From Owenia fusiformis (taxonomy: Eukaryota > Annelida > Polychaeta > Sabellida > Oweniidae), in the NCBI GenBank assembly GCA_903813345.2, contig CAIIXF020000003.1:10182931-10246930 (forward strand): a stretch of 64,000 nucleotides of DNA, written 5' to 3'. The first letter of the stretch is position 1. Each line of letters begins with the position of its first letter. The translations under genes were made by a program, and so were the position numbers. A model generated the notes under the pieces. That model saw only the letters and a program-made list of their open reading frames with translations, made no database searches and had not been told where the DNA came from. This document shows positions 32,052 through 43,490 of this stretch, piece after piece.

Positions 32052-34477
32052 TCATTCAAAAGGTGGTTCTTGTTTCCGCACTTCCAGCAGCTTCTTCCGG
32101 GCGCCCGGGACAATGGGGACCGATCGGGACAATCTCGTGGGCCATGTCCCTGGCGCTGGTTACAGATGACACAGAACCTCTTTCCGGAGCTCTTCAAATT
32201 GGAGTTAATAGCTGCTGTCAACTGCGACATCTGGTCTATCATGTTCTGCACCAATTGTTGCTCCTGCGATACAGCCATAACACGTGCGGGTTGAATATCA
32301 ACTGTAGCGGTACGTTGGGCCCGGCCTTTATAAAAGGTCTCGTATCGCAGGGCATGCAATAGGGCATCATTCAAATTCCTTGGATTTTTACTTGACACCT
32401 CCCACTCCATGTTAACATCATTGAGGGCCTCAATGAACTTGGTCATCGCATGGTATTCAAGGCCCTCCTTGGACTCCTTTGGGAAGGCTTCACTCATGAG
32501 ACCCCTGATATCAGACGCAAGGTCAGTCAAGGGTTCATTTGTGCGCCTTATCCGCCCTCGTAGCTCCGCCCTGGCCGTCTCGCCTTCATCTGGAGGATCA
32601 AAACGATATTTCAAAGCATCCACCAAAAGATCAAAATTAAAGCGCTCATCTTGGCTTAAACCAGTCAACACAGTTAATGCATTACCCTGTAGGTTACCAG
32701 CCAGATGCGCCGCTTTAACTGGAGGAGACCAACCATGACATAAGGCGACCATTTCAAATTGTGCAAGATAGTCCTTCAGGCTACCCTTACCATCAAATGC
32801 AGTTATTTTTGGCAACTTGAAGGCAGGTGAACGTGATGCATCCGCAGCGCTGGGCGCAGATGATGGCGCATACACTCTTGCATTGCTGTAATCCGCCTTG
32901 GGGGGCGCATCCACTGGAGTAGAGTGCGCCACCTGACCTGATGGAAGAAAATTGGAATTAAACAATGCACGAGGTACCAACACTGTAACTGGATCATCAT
33001 CGGGGGTCTTCTCAGCCTTTGGAACATGCACCAATGAATGCGTAGGTCGTGGTGGAGGGTGATTACCAATCGCCCTTGGAGCCACTGGTGGATATTCATC
33101 AGGTAAATAGTACATATTTGATTCACCATAGGGAATGGTTGTTTGTCCCGCTCTCAACACAGAACATGTGGAGGCAGGAACAGTCACTGTTGGTTGATAG
33201 TCTGGACCCCTAGGTGGCACTGTACGCTGCTGTGCAGGGTCCCTGGCAGAGGCAGTTTGACATGGCGCACTGCGTACGCCGGCCCGGGGGTACCCCGGCT
33301 GCACAGGAGCGTAGTGACTGGGTGTCATCAATGGTTCAGAATGAAAAGAAGACATAGTCGGGACACAATAAGCAGAAGTACAAGGCTGTCGTGCACCATC
33401 GACAATTGATGTACCTAAATAAGCATGATCAGAAACCCTCAGCCTTATAGGATCAGACATACCCTCAAAAAATTGTTGATGCACTGGAGCATGACCTGCA
33501 GTCACTATAGGTTGAGCTTGTAGAGTAGCATTGACAAAATGAGTCGAATCCGTGCGCCGCATCCATGCACCACCCCTGTAAGGCGCATCCAGATATGAGC
33601 CATCATGAATACCAGGCTGGTAATCTGGAAAACACTTGGGAATGGTATATGCAGGAAAGGCATTCGACTGCATGGGAACTTGATTTGTTGTTGCCCTGGC
33701 TGGATCCTGTCTGATAGATGTTGAAACATAACAAGTAGGCACAGACTGGCAAAAGGCGAATGGGGAACTCGGGGCTCTGGTAACATGAGCCGGTTCAACC
33801 TCTTTCAAGCCTGCATGAGGATTTGAAGTAGTAGATATAGTATTCAGCGCATCTATATGTGACGTCATTGTTCGGTAGTATTTCTCCATAGTATTAGAGA
33901 ATTGTGATTCATCCGGGTAGGGAGCAAACATCGGCTGGGGCGCTCGCCTTCGTGCGCCTTTGGTTCGACCATCATGCAATGGGGGCGGGAGCGAATAATC
34001 CACAGCTCCCCCAGGAGACTCATGTAATCTCCCTGAAGTATCACTGGCACCATCGGAAGAACCAAATTCCTTGTTTGACAGATGCTCACCATGTTCCATA
34101 TGTTGAAGTGATGAGGGGGGTAACTGGTGACTCGCTGCAGCCATCAAGTGGTGGGTGTTCGCATCCAGGCGAGATTCTGGCTCTAAATCGCCCAGCTGCG
34201 TCACCATCTGTAGTCTGCCCTCTGGGCGCCTATCTGAGGCAGGCCGTTCCACTGTATCTGCTTTGGCAAACATATTACTGGCAGGATCTTCTTTAGTTGG
34301 TTTACCAATTTGAACCACCCCATCATCATATTGTGTATGTGTGATGTCACTATCAGTCGGTGGAGTTACGGCCCTATCACGATCATCATGACTAGGCCGG
34401 AGAGTCACATCCATCTTCTCCCGAGCGTAGGTTGACTCAGAATGTGGAATTTCACCTTCCATATTGAGACCAATCAA
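32006..34477 (-). CDS. Gag of the large Gypsy element
   Basis: An 823-codon frame. The first ~550 residues are long, proline-, serine- and histidine-rich and probably disordered. A Ty3-type capsid region follows (KLPKITAFDGKGSLKDYLAQ, about 555-720). Near the end are two cysteine clusters: CVICNQRQGHGPRDC and a CCHC knuckle CWKCGNKNHLLNEC. Gag packages the element RNA into particles in the cytoplasm. The frame overlaps pol by 46 bp with pol in the -1 frame, the usual arrangement for low-level frameshift expression in this family. Confidence 0.88.
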   Translation of the reverse strand: MIGLNMEGEIPHSESTYAREKMDVTLRPSHDDRDRAVTPPTDSDITHTQYDDGVVQIGKPTKEDPASNMFAKADTVERPASDRRPEGRLQMVTQLGDLEPESRLDANTHHLMAAASHQLPPSSLQHMEHGEHLSNKEFGSSDGASDTSGRLHESPGGAVDYSLPPPLHDGRTKGARRRAPQPMFAPYPDESQFSNTMEKYYRTMTSHIDALNTISTTSNPHAGLKEVEPAHVTRAPSSPFAFCQSVPTCYVSTSIRQDPARATTNQVPMQSNAFPAYTIPKCFPDYQPGIHDGSYLDAPYRGGAWMRRTDSTHFVNATLQAQPIVTAGHAPVHQQFFEGMSDPIRLRVSDHAYLGTSIVDGARQPCTSAYCVPTMSSFHSEPLMTPSHYAPVQPGYPRAGVRSAPCQTASARDPAQQRTVPPRGPDYQPTVTVPASTCSVLRAGQTTIPYGESNMYYLPDEYPPVAPRAIGNHPPPRPTHSLVHVPKAEKTPDDDPVTVLVPRALFNSNFLPSGQVAHSTPVDAPPKADYSNARVYAPSSAPSAADASRSPAFKLPKITAFDGKGSLKDYLAQFEMVALCHGWSPPVKAAHLAGNLQGNALTVLTGLSQDERFNFDLLVDALKYRFDPPDEGETARAELRGRIRRTNEPLTDLASDIRGLMSEAFPKESKEGLEYHAMTKFIEALNDVNMEWEVSSKNPRNLNDALLHALRYETFYKGRAQRTATVDIQPARVMAVSQEQQLVQNMIDQMSQLTAAINSNLKSSGKRFCVICNQRQGHGPRDCPDRSPLSRAPGRSCWKCGNKNHLLNECPSIVGQEKTASKN

Positions 34478-34544
34478 TCAACAAAGCAAAAACAAACAAC
34501 AATCAGCCAAACAAACAACCCAAAAATCCCACAGCCAAAACCAA

Positions 34545-36605
34545 TGTAACAGCTCAGGACAGTCTCCCAACACTGCTACGTACAGGGGAATGATACACAA
34601 GAAACTATTCACAAAGTTACCCCTGTACAAATTACGTTGTGGTAGCGTGAAAAGAACGGTTGGCGCAAGTTCGAAATTGAGATGAATGGAGCTGTGTTGT
34701 TTTAAGTGGTTCAGTCAGGTGCTGCCCCCTTTAGATGAGAATATAAAGTAAAAGAATGTATTGAAAGTGAAACCCAAAATTGTAATGTTAAAAGCTGACT
34801 ATGCAGTCCTGCCCTCTATAAATGGGATTAAAAGCTAAAATTACTAATTGAACAAATGGCTATGTGAAGGAATCAGGGGACCCAGTAAAATGTGAAGATG
34901 ATTGAAATGGCTTTAATCTTTTTTGTGGATTTAATCTTAACCAGCTCAATTACCACAAACTATAACACGACAAGCAAGTAGGTTCTAGAATGATTGTTTA
35001 ATTATTTGTAAATATCCTCTCTTGATGTACAAAAATAAATGAAAGATATCTGTTATCAAAATTACATTTTCACTGACTGTGACACAATAATGAACCTGAC
35101 TAGTAAAAATATCAACTATAAAACTATCTAGCTATGAAGTTATGAATGTACCCTAATTATGCCTAGCTGAGACAAAAGCGCCTGAAAATAAAAGTACAAA
35201 AATCCAGCCTATAAAGGCGATATCAGAGCGCTATGGGTTGGACAGTTAATCGCCCCTAGAAAGTAAATGGTACAAAATTCCAGCTCCTGATGGAGCGACT
35301 GGAGCACCTGGTTATCAAATACAAAATCTGTATAAAAATATCAGCAGTTCAATATTGCAGAAAATATTAGCACCAGTACATGTATGATTATAAACTCTCA
35401 AAGGCACAACGTATATATTATACAAGTGAATAAAATATGCTTTATCCAAATAATACTGGGTTCTGTGAAATACTATATAATCAGATTCAGATGTGTTTAA
35501 AAGCTCAGATCTAGTTTATAAAGTATATTTATCAAAATGTTCACCTTGAAGTTATTGAGATTCTTTGAAAATATATGCTTAAGTGAAATCTAGGTGAAAT
35601 TTGGCGCTCAACGGTTCCAAAAATACCCTGACTCTCAGCAGGCAGTAATAATACTATGCTCTGAGGTAGTGAAATATCCCTGAACTCAAATGAGCGCTAA
35701 GCAGCAAAATTGGAATGAAAACTGGCAGAAACTCTCAAAAGCTCAATTAAATGGCCTAAATAAACAAGATTAAAGGTCTTAGCCCTATTTGCTCTAGGAA
35801 TAAATCAGTCTGCAACCCTCCAGAGTATGGATGGGCACAGATTCTAAGGGTGACAAAATCAAAAATCAATTACATTCTGCCTTGTTATGTCAAAAAGAAC
35901 TGGCCACCTCCGGCCTAAAAATGTGAAATGAAATTAGCTCAGCGCCTCAATTGAATTCAAGAATATAAAAATATGGTTACAAAGACCAGGAAAATGATAC
36001 CTGGCGCTTCGGAAATTGCCAAATCAAGGTGGAAAATGATTGAAAATTCAAGGCGCCCACTCTTAATCCAAGATGGCGACCTTGGTCAAAAACACGCCGT
36101 TTCGGGCGAAAACAGACAAAACTCAAATCTGGCAAATTCTTAGCGCCACTAATGGGGGAAACATACCCAGAGCCACCTGTTCTCACTCATTGTCACTTGC
36201 TTCGTCTCTAGGAACCTCAGATCTCAATATTCTCAGTAGTATTCGCTTTTGTTGTCGTGGAAAGGATGATATTTCGGAAAATTGTCGTGTCGGTAAAAGA
36301 TGGCTGTGATTCTAAAGCGAGGCTATGACCTCCCTTACATAAAATTACTACCCCGCAAGAAAGTGGCTATAAGTATGTTTCCCCAGTATTAAATGGATTT
36401 TGAAAACCTGATTTACAGGGAACCTTTAATTATAGAATAAAGGTCTTACCATGGCACAAAGCAGCGGGCAAAATCGCGCTCCAGAGCGAAGGGAAGTAGC
36501 GAACCGGGGGAAAGTTGGCGTCAAAAATTTCGTGTAAGGTCCCCAACAGGAAGGTCAAACTAACCGGAAGTTCAAAAGTATCGAAAGCCAACCCGGGTCG
36601 CTACA
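34545..36605 (-). repeat. 5' LTR of the large Gypsy element
   Basis: The same 2061 bp as its partner, with only a few differences. On the minus strand the interior begins right after it with TTGGTTTTGGCTGTGG, a possible primer-binding site offset by one base; the tRNA was not identified. Confidence 0.94.
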
Positions 36606-37400
36606 ATACTATTTGCGTCCCAATCGTTGTCATCGGAGCACTATCAGTGGGATCTGTTATCGGGAGCTATCTTCATCACCTGGTGTTGGCTGTTGGTGTT
36701 TTTTTTGTGTTTTTTAAGGTTATTTTATTTCCATAAGCATATGTAATGTACAATCTTTCATACAAGTAACATGGAAAACAAGCTTAAGTTTACACATTAT
36801 TGGCTTGTGGAGATACAATTTATACAGTGGAATATTTTACATGTACAATAGTAATAATAATTACAATAACATAATGTAGTGTTTAGATATGATGAAGATG
36901 AAATGAGATGACAGATGATAGAAAATTTGGCAAGGTAGCTGTTGTCACAAGATTTTGTTAATAAATTCAGACGATAATTCTATGAGTGTGGAATTAAGCT
37001 TTGGAGAAAGATTTTTATCACCAAAGAGAATCATATCTACCTTGTCATGTTTACATTTGCTGGAGAAAAGTATGTTGGTTGGTTGGTGTTGGTGTTGATC
37101 AACATAATTACTACTGCAGCGCTGATTGGCTCATTCGTAGTCATACGACCTTTGAACCCTGATCTGATTGGTCTAGGTGTGGGAATCGTTGTTGGCGGAG
37201 GCCTCATTTTCTTTCTGCTGACGCTGGCTGGAACCAAAATTTTGAAGCACGTGGAAGAACAAGAGAAAAAAGAAATCACAATGGGAAATAGTGATAGTTT
37301 ACCAAATAGTGTACGGACTGACAAAATGTTCACAGTTGCAGACAATGATACTTCCCCGGTAGAGAATGGACAACCGAACAAAGCATTTCAAGAAATATGA
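36606..37400 (+). pseudogene. Transporter copy A, truncated exon 3
   Basis: From 36612 the DNA aligns with exon 3 of the intact gene from its residue block CIPIVVIGAPMGSVIGSYL to the stop (ending NKAFQEI), about the last 40% of that exon. The 5' part of the exon is missing, and the ATAC duplication and LTR element lie directly at the start. The alignment is interrupted between 36692 and 37091 by a LINE tail. The 3' part (37090-37400) is still open and similar to copy B. A poly(A) signal AATAAA follows at 37792-37797. Together with exon 1 at 15264 this is the remnant of a once complete tandem copy. Confidence 0.8.
36692..37091 (-). mobile_element. 5'-truncated LINE tail in transporter exon 3
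   Basis: Minus-strand insertion of about 390 bp, bounded by direct repeats GTTGGTGTT (36692-36700 and 37082-37090). The T-run beside the left copy is the poly(A) tail of an element read on the minus strand. Near its 5' end it encodes NILFSSKCKHDKVDMILFGD and SSEFINKIL-stop (about 37076-36945), resembling the last residues of LINE reverse-transcriptase ORFs (an LxGxxxL... ending FINxTKRF-like). This is target-primed retrotransposition with 5' truncation. The clade is not assignable from so short a piece. Confidence 0.7.
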
Positions 37401-38359
37401 CCGGATCAAGAGCACACTGTGTCAAAATGTAATAATACACTATTACATTACCCTATTACTCTACTCTATGGATTCTGGACACCTGCTTTGGAGGATGATA
37501 AGCTGATGGGAAGTTTTTGACACTTGAGAAATTATGATTATAACTTTGTCAATTTAATATATACATCATGTACATATCTCTATGGAGAAAAGTTAGGTTG
37601 TTTTCCCCTATTACGGCATCTAAAGTTGCATTCCTCGCACTTTTTATTCATCCTTAAAAAACCATGTGTACATGCGTTATTGCAAGCATTTTTAGACAGC
37701 CTCAACTTAAGTTCTAAGATTTATTTTACCACAAAAACAAATGGGTATTTAAGCCCCATGTGTTATCTTCAATAAGAGAAAATAGAATGAGAATAAAGTC
37801 AATTGCATTATCTCTTAATCTGTCCACCTCCCATCTATATATCCACCATCACCGATTTCCCCAAATTATGACCCAATTTTCACAAAAATGCAGCATTTTA
37901 TGAAAACTTTTATGACTTATTTACAATGTACTGTAAAACATAATTTACCCCAAAAAAAGAAAAAAAGAAAACCATGGGGATTAAAGTACCGAAAACAATG
38001 AACTTTTTCGGCCTAAAATCAACTACATGCTATATTACATGATTACTTTCGAAAATGAAATGAATGATTATCATTCTATTGTCTCTTATCGAAGATAACA
38101 CATGTAGAGCTAAGCTAACATACCCATTTGTTTTGTCTCAATAATTATATTCATGTGAGACAGTATTGCTTGAATCCATTTTCAATTGTAAGAATAGATG
38201 CTCTTAAACAGGACATTCGGCGGCTTGCCTTTTACAACATTCTGTTGCATTAATAAGAGGGTTTTCGAGATGGTGTGTGTCTAAGTAAGGCCCATTTTTA
38301 TGCCCACCCGGTATACTATTTAATTTGCACTGTTTCGACCGAACCTGTACTTTCTACTA
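37401..38359. other. Gene-free stretch between transporter copies A and B
   Basis: 3' flank of copy A and spacer before the duplicated promoter block of copy B. AT-rich; nothing else recognised. Confidence 0.5.
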
Positions 38360-39312
38360 TGTTGCACACGCTCCAATAACCTTGGTAGGAACCCAAAAAC
38401 AATATCATTTAAGCATTAAACCCCGATAAAACATAAATAGGAAATAAAAGTTTTTGTTAACAAAGTCAAAGTTGACCCCCAGAAAAACATTGCTCTTAAC
38501 CTTCAATGCCTTTTCCCATGTTTTTTTACCTTTAAATCATGGCATAAAAATAAACATAGCTGAAACTATCATAATGACAAAATAACTCAGCTTTACTTTT
38601 GAACGTGTACATGTTCTTCTTTATACATTTTAATATATTCTCTGCTGACATGTTGTTATTGCTATAAAAGTTTAGGCAATGCCCTGATAATCAGTGGCCG
38701 TGCCAATAAATAAATGAATACATTTGAAATATATGATTAAGCTTTCTAAATCTTCAATGCATTCTCCAATATACGACCCAAAAATGGACTATTGTTTATT
38801 CACATTTGAGAAAACTAAATTACCCTAGTCAAATACATTTTAAAGAAATTAATCTACAATTTAATCCAGGCGTAGAAAAGTATTTGCACTAGTTTTTATA
38901 TTATTTACCATCAAAACAAGTTGATCTTGTCTTATAAGGGCAGTTTTTATTGGAAGTAAATGAGAGGCCTTAATATTTAAAGTGATTGACCAACTTCCGA
39001 GCAGGGAGATCTACGTGTGAAGTCTGACTATGGATTCAATGAATGGAACAAAAATCAAGAACCGAAGCAAAGAAATGCCTACATTTGAAAGTACCAGTCA
39101 GCTAGTAATTGAGGAAAATATTACAGGGAACAAATTAAATTGTTCAACGAAATGTGCAAAATGGTTTCGAAAGTTTTTTATGAAAGGTAAATAATTATGA
39201 TATTCATAGAACGCCAACTATCTATGGGTGACATCGACAGAACTTTCAAAATAAGTCCTTTCTAAGCTTTGGGCTATAATAAGGGGGTTAAACTACGTCA
39301 TTCTAAGATGCC
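38360..39312 (+). repeat. Segmental duplicate B of the transporter 5' region
   Basis: Counterpart of 14688-15545; see there. The TATA-like TAATATTTAA at 38971-38980 lies about 50 bp before the exon 1 ATG. Confidence 0.8.
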
Positions 39313-42300
39313 GTGAACAAGAAGACTCACAACATAAACACATCAACATCAAAAATGATCATAAAATTCTAGTTTTCAATAATGTGGGGTTAACCAAAAT
39401 TTATTCTTCAAAATCAAAATATTTCTTTAATTTTTAGTTAACCCGACATTATAGAATAACTAGATGGATGGCTGTCAATTTATAACAATTGAGTGTTCTC
39501 CTGACGTTCTGGGAATAATATGAGCGTATTTCCAAGTAAGGAAACACTATCGCACACTACTAAATAAGATTGGGCGTAAACAAGTAGTTCTAAAATGCCG
39601 AATTTACAACTACGCACTTTTTTTAAGGGTTTTGGTTCGATATTAGGACAGATATGTAACAACTGTCTGACTGTCTGTCGTGCTTTTTTTCAAATTTTCA
39701 TATACCCAGTTTATATGAATATGAAGGTAGACACCTAGCACTACTTTCTGGATATTCATTGCGAATTATTTCAAAATGAGGTATGAATGGAGAGAAACGT
39801 GTGCGATGTCTAATTCCTTAATAAAGTATTATCGCCCAAGAGAATCCATAGCTCAGAGTTGACCTTGACATTAACTTCCAGTGCCATGAATTGTCGGCCT
39901 TCTAGTGTATCATCTTAACGTATAATCAAATCAACTTGTATTTAAATGAAACTAATTTTACTTTTTAAGGGCAAGTTTTGGACGTGAAGCATGCAGAAGC
40001 TCTCAAGGCATTGCCATCTGACGCACCCTGGTATACGATAGCTCTTGTGAAATATAGGAGGTTTGTAGGACCTGCAATAAGCGCTACTGTTGTGTATTTT
40101 CTCTGGCTGGCCTATATGATCAAGTGGAACATGTGGTACTTATTTGTGGAACGATATGAGATGTCAGTCACCATGGTGTTCGGATCTCTCATTGCAGGTA
40201 GTAAAGGTTATACACATGATGTTCACAACAACTATGTGCGGAATACTTAAGGACTTAAGCCTTGGACTCAGTACATTGTTTGCTGAATCATTCCTTGAAG
40301 GTATTGTTTCCAAATCCTTGCATGACCGCGCAGCGGGAATGCAAAGTTTAGGAAACAACGCCTGAGTGGAATGATGCAGCTACAATGCATCGAGTCTTGG
40401 GCTTAAATTCTTTTCACACATTGTAAAATAGTTTCTACAAAATCACTTAAAAGATACAAAATCACTAAAATAACATATTTTCAATTAAACCTTATGCAAG
40501 GGTCAAGTATTGGCAAAACATCAAAACATCTCCTCACCTTAGTAACCATACACAACAAATGCGTTATTGATTATTTCACGCACTGCTGTCACCATGGGCT
40601 TTCAATTATAGTTGAAAACCAATGCTGTCACTCAGAAATTTTCTGTCAGGATTGGCTGGAATTGGATACACCTTGACTAGCCATGTGATTCTTTTTGCGA
40701 CTTTCACATTCTGAACCAATATATCATTTTGTAATAAGCGTATTAGCAATTATCAAAATATTTTCGTCGAGTACAGATATACATTATGAAAACCTCAACT
40801 TATGACGCTCATATTGTTCCCAGTGCGTCGGGGAAACATCAGTTGTCACAAATTGATACGCAAAACTAGTTTTACAATGATGTGGGATAAACAAAAGAAA
40901 CATTTTGAAATTAAAAAAATATTTGGGTAACTCCAAATTCTAGAAAAACTAGATGGTGGCTGTCAATTTATAATATTTGAATGCACCCTTTATGTACTGG
41001 GAACAAGAGCGTATTGCCCAGTAAGGAAACACTACAAAACGCACAAGGACTACCAAATAAAAATACATTTAAAAACTACAACCTATTTTTCGTGTTACTA
41101 CGAAATTAACACGAAATTATGTGTGGGGTAGTATGTAATTACTATTAAAACTACAGACTGACGATATAGCTATGTGATAATCTTTGATACAATTTCTGGA
41201 CGTCTTTGCTAGAACCAAAGCATTCTGATTGGCTAATGTAGTACTATCCAGCGTGATCTTTTTGTTAATACCGACAAAAGACAGAGGTCTCAAGGACCCC
41301 ATTTCGCCCAGTGTAACAAAATGGTGAATAGCTTGTTAATTGTAATTTCCAGGTATGACAAGCGTTGGTGGAGGAGTTATAGCGTTTCCCGTTATGACAC
41401 TTGTCCTCGACGTCGCCCCAAACATCGCCCGAGATTTCAGTCTTATGGTTCAGTCTTGCGGAATGACAGCCGCCTCCTTTGTCATCTACTTCATGGGCAT
41501 TCAAGTGGATTGGAACAGCCTCATCATTTGCTCGATCGGAGGTGTTTTTGGCGCTATCTTTGGTTTTGAAGTTGTCGACCAGCATATGACTTCGCCAAAG
41601 AAAAAGTTCACGTTTACAGCATTTTGTTTTGCGTTTGCATTCGCATTGTTTCTTCTAAACCGATATCGTGATAGAAGAACATTTCTAGCTGTTCCGTACT
41701 TGAACAAATGGAAAGGTTTTGTTTTATTCTTGGCTGCACTTGTTGGGGGAATGTTTACTGCTCTTGCCGGCAGTGGATTGGACATAGTCAGTTTCAGCGT
41801 CATGACATTACTGTTCCGTGTAACTGAAAAGACGGCAACTCCAACATCTGTTATACTCATGGGTATCAATACTGCATTTGCTACGTATTGGAGATCAGTT
41901 ATACACTACGATGCTTCAACTGATGCATTTCATTATCTGTTAGTTTGCATCCCAATCGTTGTCATCGGAGCACCTATGGGATCTGTTATCGGGAGCTATC
42001 TTCACCGCCTGGTGTTGGCTGCATTGATCTACATAATTACTACTGCAGCACTGATTGGCTCATTCGTAGTCATTCGACCTTTGACCCCTGATCTGATTGG
42101 TCTAGCTGTGGGAATCGTTGTGGCCGGAATCTTCATTTTCTTTCTGCTGACACTGGCTGGGGCCAAACTTTTGAAGCACGTGGAGGAACAAGAAGAAAAT
42201 ATAACGATTACAAATAGCGATAGCGTACAAAGTAGTGTTATAACTAATAAAATATTCTCAGTTGCAGACAACGCTCCCTCCTCGATGCAGAACGGAATTT

Positions 42301-42326
42301 CAAATAAAGCTTTTCAAGAGATATGA
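39030..42326 (+). CDS. TauE/SafE-family membrane transporter, copy B, intact
   Basis: Three exons: 39030-39186, 39970-40197 and 41353-42326, all joined in phase 1 with GT/AG borders (G/GTAAAT, TTTTTAAG, G/GTAGTA, TTTCCAG). The sum is 1359 nt, 452 residues. Exon 1 encodes a soluble N-terminus starting MDSMNGTKIKNRSKEMPTFE and ending in a Cys/aromatic motif (CSTKCAKWFRKFF). Exon 2 adds two membrane segments. The exon 2/3 junction forms the family signature SLIAG-MTSVGGGVIAFPVM, and a second half-repeat reads ALVGGMFTALAGSGLDIVSF, the internal duplication typical of TauE/SafE (DUF81) permeases. About eight to nine membrane spans are expected, with a polar cytoplasmic tail ending KAFQEI. Family members move sulfite, sulfonates or related anions; the substrate here is unknown. 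Confidence 0.9.
39352..41066. repeat. Repeat shared by introns 1 and 2 of the transporter
   Basis: About 220 bp at 39352-39575 (intron 1) recurs, diverged, at about 40858-41066 (intron 2) in the same orientation: both contain ACTAGATGG, GGCTGTCAATTTATAA and AAGTAAGGAAACACTA or near variants. It is either an old dispersed repeat or an internal duplication that included exon 2 and later lost it. Confidence 0.6.
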
Positions 42327-42547
42327 CCACATTTACAGAAAACAATTTCGAACTGTAATAGAATAGATGGTTAATTGTACATGTTTGAGTATACGTGTAA
42401 GAAACGTGTTTGATATCCTTGATCGTACTTCAAATTGGCTATGATTTTTCATAATTTCAAGTATTTTTGAGACTTTCCCTTAGCCCTAATTCCAATTGAA
42501 TCTGTTAAAAAGAAATTGTATTTATATCTTGCTTTATTCTTTTTAAT

Positions 42548-42553
42548 AATAAA
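42548..42553 (+). terminator. Poly(A) signal of the intact transporter gene
   Basis: AATAAA, 222 bp after the stop codon, in a T/A-rich 3' UTR. It is the best candidate for the 3' end of copy B. Confidence 0.5.
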
Positions 42554-43043
42554 AACAGTCCAGTATTTGTAATTTCAACAAATACAGTAAATACTTTGAT
42601 CCCGGGACTTTGATAGGAAAAAGCGTTTTATAAGCCGGAGACGACTGGAGGCTATTGCCTTTCTTGTAAATATATAATTGTATATGTCTTCACCGTGACA
42701 CTAAAAGGGGGGAAACCCCCAGAGCTTTACCGATGACTAGCGTTTTCGAATATAACGCGTCGTCGTGATGTTTTAATCGATGTTAGCATATTCCTTACAT
42801 CTTTCTTAATCTTGATGTGAAATAAGAAGCTATGACATTGGTTTAACACGCCAGAAATTAACATAACGTTATTCGAAGCGTTATTAGAAAATTTTGAATC
42901 CGCCATTTTTGTTTATCGATTTTGACCAATCAGAGGTGTATGTCATCTCACATTATAAGCGTACGTTTAATGTACAAATCACTGGTGTTATATAGGTATA
43001 TTCAAAACTTAATATTAAAAGTTTAGCATTTCAAAAAGGTTTT
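42554..43043. other. Gene-free stretch
   Basis: AT-rich, nothing recognised. Confidence 0.35.
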
Positions 43044-43490
43044 GCACCCTAAATGAGACCATGATGATGTCACTTAGGGTGCACTTATGCTAAAACATGT
43101 AAGTGGCAAATTCACCCTTTACGAAGAGATCGCACCAATTCCATAGCTATTTCAGAAGTGGAAGATTAAATTATGCGCGTCGTGTGTTTTCAATGTAATC
43201 AAACGCATAGTAAAGATAAAACAATAGCTTAGATATACAATTTGAGTTCACCGCAATAAATTGCGATAAATTCCCGATCGACGACACATAAAAATGTTAT
43301 CATTATTTATGTCCAATGCAAAATGTATGTTTATCGGCGATCAGAATTTCGATGACGAAAAATGGCTATGTAAATGAAAAATGGCTAAGTACTATATTAC
43401 TGCTAAGTGCTAAGCAAAGTCAACTTTAGTTGTCGTGGCTAGTTTCTACCACTGTCATTCGACATTTGTGCGATCTCTTCGCGTAGGGTG
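43044..43490. repeat. Foldback element with CACCCTTTACGAAGAGATCG ends
   Basis: Arms at 43113-43135 and 43468-43490 are inverted copies with two or three mismatches. A smaller hairpin (GCACCCTAA ... TTAGGGTGC) lies at 43044-43082 just outside. The ~330-bp interior has no coding potential. Confidence 0.6.

Larger units (their letters stand above)
24144..36605 (-). mobile_element. Large Ty3/Gypsy retrotransposon with three ORFs, looks whole
   Basis: A 12,462-bp element with two 2061-bp LTRs (24144-26204, 34545-36605), each TG...CA, flanked by the 4-bp duplication ATAC (24140-24143, 36606-36609). About three mismatches between the LTRs were noticed, so the insertion is recent. Coding is on the minus strand: gag (34477-32006), then pol (32051-27888) overlapping gag by 46 bp in the -1 frame, then a separate zinc-finger ORF (27878-26658) in the place where retroviruses carry env. 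Pol has the usual Gypsy order PR-RT-RH-INT. A polypurine tract (CAGAGGGGAGGTA) abuts the 3' LTR. No break was seen. It is inserted beside or within the remnant of transporter copy A. Confidence 0.93.

Noticed and set aside
32030-34296. Plus-strand frames opposite gag of the large Gypsy element
   Set aside because: Antisense shadows of gag with no domain.
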